A program made the translations under genes and the position numbers. Shown here piece after piece: positions 1 through 9,829 of a stretch of DNA of 64,000 nt (position 1 is its first letter; every line of letters starts with the position of its first letter). The stretch lies in assembly GCA_025642065.1 (NCBI GenBank), contig JAODUP010000721.1, positions 394,501 through 458,500 on the forward strand, written 5' to 3'. The notes below the pieces were generated by a model that saw only the letters and a list, made by a program, of their open reading frames with translations, did no database searches and was not told the DNA's origin. This DNA is from Paralvinella palmiformis (Eukaryota; Annelida; Polychaeta; Terebellida; Alvinellidae).

Positions 1-9
1 ATAATCCAC

Positions 10-380
10 GGTTGGTTTGGTTTGGTTGTTCGGGGAGAATCCCCAGGCTGTCGCTTAATCAGCACAGCCTCTATGTTAGAGTGGTTGAGAACTTCTCCTC
101 CCCCACCACTCACAGGGGAGCAGTACGGAAAGATGGAGCCGAAATACCCTGAGGGTGGTCACTGCCAGAGTGTTTTACGTCCTCAGGGGGTTTTTAACGT
201 CCCCCTTTATTTTAAATAATTCAGTGGAGACGGCAGCGCCATTTAACGTGGTCAGCCACCTACGATGTAGTGAGCCGAGAAATTAATCCCTGGAAAAGTT
301 TCGACCTCTTGCGGGGTTCGAACCTGCGACCGTTGGCACCAAGTGCCGGGTGCTTAACCACTAGGCCACCGGAGCTCACT
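10..380 (-). repeat. tRNA-derived SINE, family A, copy 1
   Basis: Read on the minus strand the element starts with a tRNA-like head: an A-box-like TGGCCTAGTGGTTAAG followed by a B-box GGTTCGAACCC (plus-strand positions about 310-370). The body ends in a CCAAA-rich tail next to the start of the window. The same sequence recurs at 13029-13394 and 62828-63170, and as a tail-only scrap at 19377-19433. No target duplication is visible for this copy. The open frame on the plus strand here is SINE sequence, not a gene. The family name is not known to me. Confidence 0.85.
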
Positions 381-439
381 GGGCGCTCGTACGACATATA
401 TACTGATACTGAATCACTATAATACAATAAGTTTATTAA

Positions 440-600
440 TGTGACTTCTTCAATTAACATCCGATGTTTATCACCTTGTATGTTAGGGTATATTACCTTT
501 AGTTTAATATAAAAACTTATGTAATCCAAAAACATGTCGGATCTTTGCTTTGACAGTTTGTTGGTTATTTTATCCCCAGTATTGTTATAGTGTCAGCGTT
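440..600. repeat. Diverged repeat shared with 3680-3850
   Basis: About 160 bp, including the shared piece GTTTATCACCTTG, a TTTAGTTTAA block, ATGTCAGATCTT-like and TTATCCYC-AGTATTGT-like blocks, matches 3680-3850 in the same order and orientation with substitutions and small indels. It is either an old local duplication or two copies of one dispersed repeat. The remaining bases from 600 to 780 hold nothing I recognise. Confidence 0.5.
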
Positions 601-778
601 GGTCATTCATGGATATTAAGTGGTATTTTTATTTCGCTATTCACAGTGTGCGGCCAATTCCCTTTCAAGTGGTTGCATTTATGTTTGTTAATGAGGCTAA
701 TTAAGTAACATAATTCTGATAAGTATTAATAAAAACAGTAACTGCATTTATTACCGACTACGCCAAATATAATTTTGC

Positions 779-779
<1 letters not shown>

Positions 780-848
<69 letters not shown>
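780..848. repeat. (TA)n microsatellite
   Basis: Uninterrupted TA dinucleotide run of about 68 bp. Confidence 0.97.
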
Positions 849-852
<4 letters not shown>

Positions 853-1073
853 AAATACACATATATCAGGACATTGAACGTCTGGCCCGTCCCGGACTTC
901 GGCCTTAGCTAAGTTCTCTTTTTCACAACTCCGAACTCATGTGGTCTCGAATCTACTTTATTTCTCTACTCAAAACTGTACAAAAACTATACACTCGAAA
1001 CAAACCTCCCAAAATCTACTAAAATTCAGATATTTCAGCGTTGTTGTCCGATAGACCCCGCATAGTCACCTGG

Positions 1074-1153
1074 TCCAATCAGCGCCAACTTGGCCGAGTC
1101 AAAAACAATCCCCCACTAAAAGTCCTCCCACACATTCAAACAGGTATATAAAG
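1074..1153 (+). promoter_or_regulatory. Candidate CCAAT + TATA promoter block
   Basis: A CCAATCAGCG motif at about 1075 is followed 65-70 bp later by TATATAAAGG (1145-1154), a spacing typical of a pol II core promoter. About 60 bp downstream, ATG at 1208 opens a 68-codon frame ending at 1414 whose protein I do not recognise. The block has more GC than its surroundings and could equally be part of a decayed LTR. Nothing else between 850 and 1550 is recognisable. Confidence 0.25.
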
Positions 1154-1593
1154 GGGAATATCCCCCCCCCCCCAGCACAATCAGCGTGTTGTCCAGTGGA
1201 GACTCGCATGTCCCTTGATCCAATCTCCGCTGACTTGGCTGTACCATTACAAACATTCAAACAAAGCTTCCACTCATTCAACCCACACCACGAAAACATC
1301 AATAGAGTACAAACCCCGCGGCTACGACATGTACACCAGTGCAATCCCAACAACCGGCTGGCCACAAATCCCGAACACCAATCAATAGGAACACTATGGT
1401 TTCGCACCCATTGACCCCACAATTCGTCGGCCACAAACATTAAAGCGGCACGAACGGGCGATCACTAATTCTTCCTAATATTAATCAATTTGACAACCGG
1501 CCATGACTTTACAGACATATTTATACGAAGACAAGAAGATCTGTAATAATCAACTGAATATATTAATTTTATAACTCATAACATAAGAATATG

Positions 1594-1852
1594 TCACTCG
1601 GCCATATGGAGGGAGGTCCGACACATCGGCCTCGGCGTGTTGAACTGATTCGACCACAGGGGCGTATATCTTACCACATTCCGTCATAAGTTTGGACGTT
1701 TTGCAGTTTCCGGCGATATACTCACCCCAGAGTTTAACTAATAAACCCTGCGCTGATTTGGCAGCCGTACGCTGATATCGCTGCAGCTTTCCTTCTCTGA
1801 CTAGCTCTGTCTGGAGTTTGAGTAGACGAGATTCACGGTCCAATAGAAGAAC
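1594..1852 (-). other. Unrecognised protein-like ORF segment
   Basis: An open minus-strand stretch of roughly 85 codons has a balanced composition, unlike the low-complexity frames around it. It is rich in charged and polar residues (for example RESRLLKLQTELVREGKLQR and later PVVESVQHAEADVSDLPPYG). Its upstream side runs into a TACG/TACA microsatellite. No convincing splice sites bound it. It may be an isolated exon, a retroelement scrap or a gene relic; I assign no function. Confidence 0.25.
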
Positions 1853-2067
1853 TAGTACATACGTACACACGTACGTACGTACATACATACATACATACAT
1901 ATATACATAAAAGTACCTGTTAAAATGTAATGACAATTTCCCTAATAGATCTATATTTGAATATTATTTGAAACAACATTTACGTGATGTATTGTTATTG
2001 TCATGTACGAGTTTAGTTATATCCCGGTTATTTAGAAGTCAAATTCTTTTATTAAATATTCTTCTGC

Positions 2068-3645
2068 ATTAATAATAATAATAATAATATACAAAATGTA
2101 TATAGCGCCCTATATATAACCCGTAAGAAGGTTACTCTAAGTCGCTTGACAATAAATAATTCTATGGATGTAACAGATTTACATCTTTAAAAATGCACAA
2201 TTCTTTCCAGCCAAATACATAATATATTCAGCAAGGAAAAGCTGAAACAAAAAGATTCGTTTTTTTCTTCTTTTTGAAGGTATCAAGGGTCTTGCACTTT
2301 CTCATGGTTACTGGAAGATTATTCCATAAGGTTGCAGCAGCCTTTCTGAAACATCTATTACCACGTGTTGTTGGTACGGCTAAGAATGCTCCAGACTCAA
2401 ACCGTAGAGACGTTGTCAGCTGATACGGAACGACAAGTACTGAGGGGCAGTCCCTTGGAGTGCATTAAACGTGTACATCAAAATCTTGTACTGCGACCTA
2501 TATATAACCGGAAGCCAATGCAGGGAGTTCAAGACTGGTGTTACATGTTCTCTTTTATGAGTGCGAGTGACTCACCTGGCTGAAGAATTCTGTACTTTCT
2601 ATAGCCGTGTCATCAGTGTGCTTGGAAGACCATACAGGAGAGCCTTTTGCAAGCATCCAATGTGATGTACCGCCTGATATGACCAATATTACGAATTTGG
2701 TAATAACAGGGTTTGGATAGTGCATTTACTTGCCTCTCCGTGGTCAGGGATGTATCAAAATATACCCCTAAGTTCTTCACTGACGATGGTACAGAAACAG
2801 TATTCTTACCTACCTAAAGCCGAAATTCCTCATTTATTCCAACCTGATTTTCTGGCTTAAAGATAATGAGCGCTGTCTTTTCCTCGTTTAACTTAAGCAT
2901 GTTTGCACTCACCCAAGTACTGATATCAGCCAAGCAAGCTTCCAATTTCTTTGCAACGTCGGACCAAGTTGTTTTGGGCATGATCGCCATATAAACCTGG
3001 GTATCATCTGCATAACAGTGGTAGATCAAATTATGTCGGCTACATATCGCAACAATTGGTTTTGAATACAAACAATATTTACGTGGTCCAAGTACCGATC
3101 CTTGTGGCACCCCAAAATTCAGGCACTTACCTTCTGATGTTGTCATTCCTATGGGAACACACTGAGATCTGTCACTCAGATAAGATTTGATCCAGGAGAG
3201 GGCACTTCCGGTTACTCCAAACGAATGCTCAAGGTGCGTTTGAAGGATCTTGTGATCACACATCGAAAGCAGCAGATAAGTCAAGCAGAACTAATTCTTC
3301 CATACACTTTCTATCTAAATTAAGCTTCAGCAATGTCATGATGGACCTTCAGGAGAGCGGTCTCTGTAGAGTGACCGGTACGGTAGGCTGACTGAAGCTG
3401 ACTGAAGCAGTCTGTGACTACTCAAATGGGTCTCCAACCGTTTAGCAACACGCTTATCCCGGATCTTCGACGAGAAAGGCAGATTAGACGATAAGCGGTA
3501 ATTTTCAATTCCTTTTTATCCAGATTTGGCTTCTTCAGCAGTGGTCTCATATTGGCCTTTTTGAAAGAAAGCGGACCCTTGGACTCCACCAGTGATTTGT
3601 TTATAATAGCTGTAATCAAAGGCAGTAGGTATTCCAGCACTTATT
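2068..3645 (-). mobile_element. 5'-truncated non-LTR retrotransposon (LINE), decayed
   Basis: On the minus strand, pieces of a reverse transcriptase are readable in order: a region with KKANMRPLLKKPNLDKKELK (about 3520-3580), then FGVPQGSVLGP and the catalytic YADD box in the frame 3284-2814. A C-terminal part resembling ALDNVSTVWSLEHS-like and AAATLWNNLP-like blocks follows near 2330-2450. Several frameshifts and stops break it. The 3' end is a (ATT)n microsatellite tail at 2068-2092, the same kind of tail as the LINE at 31680-32372, so the two probably belong to related CR1/Jockey-like families. The element is dead and lacks its 5' half. Confidence 0.8.
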
Positions 3646-3956
3646 AATAATCTAATATCAGTTGTTTGATACACTGCTTAAATTATTGTCTATTAGCATC
3701 GTGTGTTTATCACCTTGGATGTTAGTAATTTGCCTTTAGTTTAACGTCAAAACTTAGGTAATCACAACTTAATTATTTCACATCTTCGGTTTATGTCAGA
3801 TCTTCGGTTTTCATATCTTATCCTCGATATTGTAATGGTGTTTACACAACTAGGTTTATCACAAGTAGACTGTGCTTTTACCAAGTATATTTATTTATTT
3901 TATTAACGCACAGTTACCGGAGAAAACACATTAAAATGCAAGTACAAAATTTAGGA

Positions 3957-4077
3957 TCAGAAGTGGGGTACGAGTTGTCTCGGAAGTGGGGTTACGAGTT
4001 GTCTCAGACGGGGTACGAGTTGTCTTGGTATGGGTACGGGTTGTCTTTGATACGGGATGTCTTAGGTATGAGTTGTC
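3957..4077. repeat. Short tandem array, about 22-24 bp unit
   Basis: Five to six degenerate units built on GGGGTACGAGTTGTCT follow each other, each with TACGAGTTGTCT or a one-base variant. The array lies about 180 bp upstream of the TRMT5 start codon. The plus-strand frame at 3936-4130 is only a reading of this array. Confidence 0.8.
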
Positions 4078-4255
4078 TTGTTACCATCTCAGCTAAAGTG
4101 GCGCAGCGTAGTGAACTGCCTAGAAACTAACGAACCTCTCATTGTTATGAACTCTTCTTGTGAAGGGACGTAAAACATATTCCTGCTTTTCTAAAGCATG
4201 TTGTTGTCAGATGTGTGTTTACATTTGGGGTAATTAACTTCACTTGTTACGGGCA

Positions 4256-7200
4256 ATGCTGGCTGTTAACATCACTAGGAGGATAATTATATCAGTTATC
4301 AACAGAAAGATAAGTAAACACAGCACAGCATGCCAATTGGTGTTGTCTGCTCGAATCCACAGTACAACGACAAACTCGTCATTACCCCGTTTACGATATA
4401 GATCTAATGTTTATGTTAATGGTCAATTCAGCTCAGGTCAGAGTCGCGTACTTCAAGTGGACTGTAAACACAACGATGGACAAGAAGCCAGAAACGCAAT
4501 ATTTATATCCTTAGTGAAGAAGTTGTTATTTCCACTATTCTCTGTAATTAATTCGAACCGAATTAGAAGCATGTATGCCAATCAGACACTGAAGCCTCCA
4601 GAGGACGTCAGGGGCATGAAAATATTGGATGTAAATGCATTCAGAAAACTGGTTCTCATACCTGGATTACGTGTGCCAAATCAGCAGACTGGCATAGCCG
4701 TTGGTAAATTAAAAAATATGCTGCTAAAAATGCCCGGAATCAAGGCTATTGCAGAAGTGAGTGAAGATGATCCTGAACATCACACTCACAAACTCTTTCT
4801 GTTTGATCCAGAAAAAATTAAAAGTATTGAGTTGTTTTTAAAAGAACGAGAAGATGTCTTAAACAGCTGCAGTATTAACAAAGAAAGTGTTCAACTCTAT
4901 GAACTTGAATTAGAGTATAAAAATTGGACACACCATGATGTACTTAGGGCAGTTTTACCAAAACAGTATGATGGAGTTGCTGGATTTAGTAGTGTTGGCC
5001 ATATTCTACACCTAAATATTAGAAATGAGATAATGGACTACAAGCATGTAATAGGTAATGAAAGTGTAACTGTATATAGCAAATTTGATTTGTTATCCTT
5101 ATTTCTTCCTCATTTTGTGCATGTAAACATCAGTTTTGACATACATTCAGGTACTGCTAAATGCTATACCAGTTCTGACCAGGAGATATATTTGAATAAG
5201 TTCTATTCTTTATGATTGTTATGTGCCCAGTTCCAGTTTTTCAGTTCCATTCACTTAATCTTATCAGTTCCAAATCAGTTAATTTCTATTATAATAAACA
5301 AGCTTAAAAGCAGCTTTTGTGGCTGGCTACTTGGGCCTTCAGCTCATATAATATTAAGTAAGGATTTGGAATAATAAAAAAATGTGAATGTTACTGATAT
5401 GAATGTTGATAACATAGTGATTATTGGCGATATCAATGTCATATTCATCACTGTTTCAGACTCTTTTGTCAGAATGCACAGACAGACAAACACTGTCACA
5501 CACATATATTTGCTTTTATTATGCAGAATAATCCAGATGTTACTAATAATTTCTAGTTATCCATTAAATATTTCACGAAACCTTCTTTAAAAAGGGGCAG
5601 TTAAAATCAGGTTGACGTAGTCCATGTCAGTATTTACTAGACAACTCTGATTATAACACAAAGTCAGTTCCACAGTTTTTAAAGACTACCAATATTTGAT
5701 CCAAATGAAGAAAGCAAGCTCTTTATAACAATTATAAGGTTCATATATGGGATGTGATTATACATGTCTCACAATCAGGGTTGGCAAGTTTATGATACAA
5801 TGACAAAAACCATGGATTAATCCAGGGTTTATGATGAGCTTAGGGGGCAGTTTTAATTTAATTGAACTATTCACTAATTGGATGACAAGCAATACACTTC
5901 CCTCTTGGGTTGGTGCTGGCATTTATCAGTGGCTGACCATGCATTGACAGTGACAAGTGGCATCACTTAGTAATCCTCCATGTGGCAAGAGCGAAAGATA
6001 TGTCAAGTCATTCCGGAATTGGAATTTTTTTATGGAATTGATAAATTTGGAATTAAAGTTTGCTACAAAAAATTAAATTCACAAATTAATGTACCATTTA
6101 ATTTTTTCATTCAGAAATATTCCTTCCATGACAATCCTACTTGGAATATAAACTACTCAGAGTAGGTATTCCAAGTAGGCACTCAGAGTACCTGCTCATG
6201 GTAAAAAGTAGTACGTAAAAATGGATTTAGAATTGATAAATCTGAAGTGGAATTGATTAGAATTGACAAAATAGAATTGACCCTATGTCTGTCTGCTACT
6301 CTGATTCCATTAATCCATCTGATAGCTTTCATATTAAATATTAAACAGCCAAGCTTGTATTTTGTCATATGATCCTCCAAGGACTTTGTGATTTGTATTA
6401 TTGATGATTAACGCATCAAATGGACCGATTCAATGTTGTGGTTACTGAATAAAACACATTAAGAGAGACTAACATAAAATATTATTTTACATTCATGTTT
6501 GTAATATATAAATATATTAATTCTGATATAATGATAATCCACAACTAGTTTAAATAGATTAAAAGTGAAAGTTTAAAAAAAAATCACCAAATATATCACA
6601 GTGAATAAAAAGGTTTAAGACAATATTTGACGTCATAAAGGTATTTATGATGGGTTTATGACACTCGTGTCATAAACAGGTTTATCACTGTCATAAACCC
6701 AACCCTGCTCACAATACAATAGAGTTAACTAACTGTCATTATAATGGATAGGTAATTCTGAATGGGAGGAAAATCAACTTGGATGAGTTGGAAAACCTGT
6801 CCACATCATTATTGTTTGCATTAATCTCCTCAGTTTCTGTTCTGATATTTTATGTATACTTATTTTATTTCTCCAATGTATGTTAATTTTAGTATTTTTA
6901 CTTGAAATATGTATATATTATGTGCTTTGAAATAAATAAATTCAATACTATCTTACAGGGTTGGCAAGTTTATGACACAATGTCAAAAACCATGGATTAA
7001 TCCAGGGTTTATGACGGCATGTCATAAACAGGTTTATGGTGGTTTATGGCATAATAGCGTCATAAACAATGGAAGTATTTATTAATTGGATGACAAGCAA
7101 GACACTGGCATCTTGGGTTGGTGTATATCTGTTGCTGACCATGCATCCATTAATGGTGGCTTCATTTAATGATTCTCAATGTGGCAAGAGCTCAATATAT

Positions 7201-9751
7201 CTGATTCTCTTAATCCATTTTACAGCTTTCAAATGAAGTAATAGTTACACATGGTTAGTTTCATGGGTGACTTCAATACAGCTAAAAGGGATGTAAGGTG
7301 GGGGAAAAATAGACCTTGAATCATAATATAGTACATTCTAATTTCTAAGACCAGCCATAAACTATCAAAAGTATATATATATATATATATATTTCATAAA
7401 TATTGGCATATTATAATATAGTACAATGACCAGTCATGTTCAAGGGTGGTAGACCTGCCCCTCCCATCTGGGAATATTTTCTTAGAGTGACAGTGGATGG
7501 TAAAGTTCATGCAAAGAGAACGATGTGTCACCACTGATTCATTGTGTGCTAAGCTACACAACCAAGCCACTGATAGTGATACTGTAAGAGAAACATACAA
7601 TATTATTTTATATTCATGTTTGTAATATACTAATATACTAATTATGCTATCATGATAATCCACAACTGATTCTAAACAAAATAGATAAGAAGTGAAAATT
7701 AAAAAAAATTTAATCACAAAATATACTGATACCGAATAGAGGTTTTGATGGTATATGACACCATAAAGGTATTTAAAATGGGTTTATGACACTGCCATGT
7801 CATAAACAGGTTTATGACTGTCATAAACCCAACCCTGCTATCTTACCTATACTTATAAGAGGTTTGTGATGGACCGTTCAACATTTATCATCCAGTATTA
7901 TGATATAAAGGGAAGATAATATAGAAATCTTCCCTTTATATCATCCTTGTTATTAATGCAATGCATAATTTGTTTCAATCTTCAGGTAAAGTTTTGCTGG
8001 ATAAAATTCCTACAGCTAGAACTGTTGTTAACAAGCTGGACGTTATTGACAGTACCTTCAGAAACTTTGAAATGGAGGTTTTAGCAGGAGATGGCGACTT
8101 TGTGACTCTAACGAAGGAAAATGGCCTCAGTTACAAACTTGATTTTTCTAAGGTTTACTGGAACCCGAGACTAGGTGAGCAATTAAATATGTCCCCATTA
8201 CGCATTACTACATTAAATTACATATTAAACCAACCATTTGTTTACAGCACCAAATGTCATACTGCAATAGAATGTAGAAACCGTCTGCTAGTATAATTAT
8301 AACATGGGAAGCATTAGAGAAAAAAGAAATTAATGAAATTTATCTTTCAATTCTAATGTTGTTTTTTCTGTTACTTTCCTTTAATTATCAGTCAACGTAA
8401 GTACAATTTGGTTGCCTTTTTGAAACGCTGTGTCATAAAATGTTTGGCGTCTAGTAAACTATTTTATCCTTTCCTCAGGAACAGAACATCAAAGAGTTGT
8501 TTCATTACTTCAGCCTCAAGATATTGTTCTGGATGTTTTTGCTGGCATTGGTCCATTTGCTGTGCCAGCTGCTAAGAAGAAGTGTACAGTTTATGCAAAC
8601 GATCTAAATCCACATTCATACCATTGGCTGGAAGAAAATCTAACACTGAATAAGGTGAAAGGAGACTACCGGATCTATAACATGGATGGGCGCGAATTCA
8701 TTAGGACTGTTGTCAAGGATAAACTGGTTTATCACTGGAGTCAGGAGGTACAGTGTGACAGAATGATGCGGTATCATATTATTATGAATCTGCCAGCGAT
8801 GGCTGTTCAGTTTCTAGATGCCTTTCGTGGACTGTTTGCTAATTACAATAGTGAGCAGCGAGAGAAATGGTCATCTTATAGTGAACCTGAGATCTATTGT
8901 TATGCATTTACCAAAGCTGAAGATGGCGAGAAAGATGTGGTAGAACAAGCAGAGAAATACCTCGGTGCACCATTAGGCAATGAACATGTGGTAAGGTTTG
9001 TGAGACAGGTGGCTCCTAACAAGGATATGTTCTGCATTATGTTCAGGCCCAGCAGGGAGTTGCTATTTGATTCTACCAGTAGCCAACAGCTGGCAGGTAT
9101 GACATTGTAAATGGTGTAATTCATCTGGTAACCTTGACTGTCAGTTTGCCCAATATCTGTACTAGGTGCGCCACTGAGCTTAATTATTTTCAAAGTCAAA
9201 GATATTGGTGCTATATTATAAGTTTGTGATGATTATTATTATGTGTACCATCATAGGTGACAACCTGATGTTTGCTATTTTCCAAAACAGAACTATCTGG
9301 TATATATAGCTGTAAACCGTAATGGGTTAATATTTATTACTACAGGGATATTTTTATCAGTTAGGTTCAAAGCAATACGATGACCACCTCATTCAGTTTT
9401 TAATTTTTAAAAGAATATTTGGGAGAAGATTAAGACTAATGTATATTGTTGATAAGATGGGTAGAAATACTTAGCTCTAAGCTGCAGATTTAGGTGTCAC
9501 TTGATAATTTTATGATTCACCATGTTAATATAGTAGTTAGTACAAGTCAACTTGTGTCAAACTTTCGCATTCAGAAACAGAATAACTCGGCAAGTAGGTT
9601 TTCATGATGATAATAACAACAATAACAACTGTAGTAATTTCCTGATCTTATTACTTCTGAAGTTATGCTTTTTCATTTGATTATACATATTTCTTCCCTA
9701 GATTCTGAACCACCAACAAAGAAACCCAAAACAGAGTTGGAAGTTTTATGA
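4256..9751 (+). CDS. TRMT5: tRNA (guanine(37)-N1)-methyltransferase
   Basis: Exons are 4256-5054, 7986-8174, 8479-9096 and 9702-9751; all junctions are GT/AG and phases agree, giving 551 codons (human 509). The enzyme transfers a methyl group from S-adenosylmethionine to N1 of G37, next to the anticodon, in cytosolic and mitochondrial tRNAs. Visible family marks are PPEDVRGMKILD at the start of the conserved part, LRAVLP and GFSSVGHILHLN in exon 1, and VYWNPRLG at the end of exon 2. Exon 3 carries the SAM-binding DVFAGIGPFAVPAAKK and ANDLNP, the Trm5 box MNLPA, and RQVAPNKDMFCI near its end. An in-frame TAA at 4235-4237 precedes the first ATG (4256). The first 105 residues are basic, Ser/Thr-rich and acid-poor, as in a mitochondrial targeting sequence. 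A second ATG at 4571 sits just before the conserved domain and could give a cytosolic form. Intron 1 holds two hAT elements; the short last exon codes a lysine-rich tail. Confidence 0.95.
5776..6707. mobile_element. Non-autonomous hAT transposon, copy 1
   Basis: The 932-bp element opens with CAGGGTTGGCAAGTTTATGA and closes with the inverted TCATAAACCCAACCCTG. It is flanked by a perfect 8-bp duplication CTCACAAT (5768-5775 and 6708-6715), the hAT signature. Subterminal GTTTATGAC/GTCATAAAC motifs recur near both ends, as expected for transposase binding sites. No transposase frame is present. A block of about 290 bp (roughly 5999-6287) is absent from copy 2 and looks like a nested insertion. 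It lies in TRMT5 intron 1. Confidence 0.93.
5999..6287. repeat. Probable nested insertion inside hAT copy 1
   Basis: This AT-rich block interrupts the alignment between the two hAT copies, between GGCAAGAGC and CTGATTCYNTTAATCC. It repeats GGAATT/GAATTGA motifs and contains a perfect 13-bp inverted repeat (CCTACTTGGAATA, its complement about 14 bp later, around 6138-6178). A related stretch, reversed, lies at about 11755-11900 (TCAATTCCACATCAAATTTATC against GATAAATCTGAAGTGGAATTGA), so it is a dispersed repeat of its own. Confidence 0.5.
6956..7837. mobile_element. Non-autonomous hAT transposon, copy 2
   Basis: The 882-bp element has the same terminal inverted repeats as copy 1 and the same orientation. 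A perfect 8-bp duplication CTATCTTA flanks it (6948-6955 and 7838-7845). Only 240 bp separates it from copy 1. The different target duplications prove two independent insertions rather than a segmental duplication. A short (AT)n tract near 7375-7391 is internal. The minus-strand frame at 7394-7717 is not a transposase. Confidence 0.93.
7900..7944. repeat. Perfect 18-bp inverted repeat near TRMT5 exon 2
   Basis: Arms 7900-7917 and 7927-7944 are exactly complementary (the left arm contains GATATAAAGGGAAGAT) with a 9-nt loop. It ends 41 bp before the first base of TRMT5 exon 2, so in pre-mRNA it would sit at or beside the branch point and polypyrimidine tract. Confidence 0.85.
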
Positions 9752-9808
9752 CAGAGTTTTATCCCTGAATGATACAATGCTGGATTTTCTGATGTGATAA
9801 TTCAAGTG

Positions 9809-9814
9809 AATAAA
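9809..9814 (+). terminator. Candidate TRMT5 polyadenylation signal
   Basis: AATAAA lies 58 bp after the TRMT5 stop codon. A second AATAAA-like site further downstream cannot be excluded. Confidence 0.5.
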
Positions 9815-9829
9815 TAATGTATATTAATG

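Noticed and set aside
300..395. A tRNA gene
   Set aside because: A and B boxes are present, but the sequence is the head of a SINE that recurs elsewhere with the same body and tail, and no full cloverleaf with acceptor stem was found. The same reason applies at 13310-13393, 58190-58248 and 62828-62900.
2365..2583. Plus-strand ORF of 72 codons
   Set aside because: It is a shadow of the minus-strand LINE.
5980..6165. ORFs inside the hAT elements (also 6183-6380 and 7394-7717)
   Set aside because: No transposase motifs; they lie in non-coding interiors or nested repeat.
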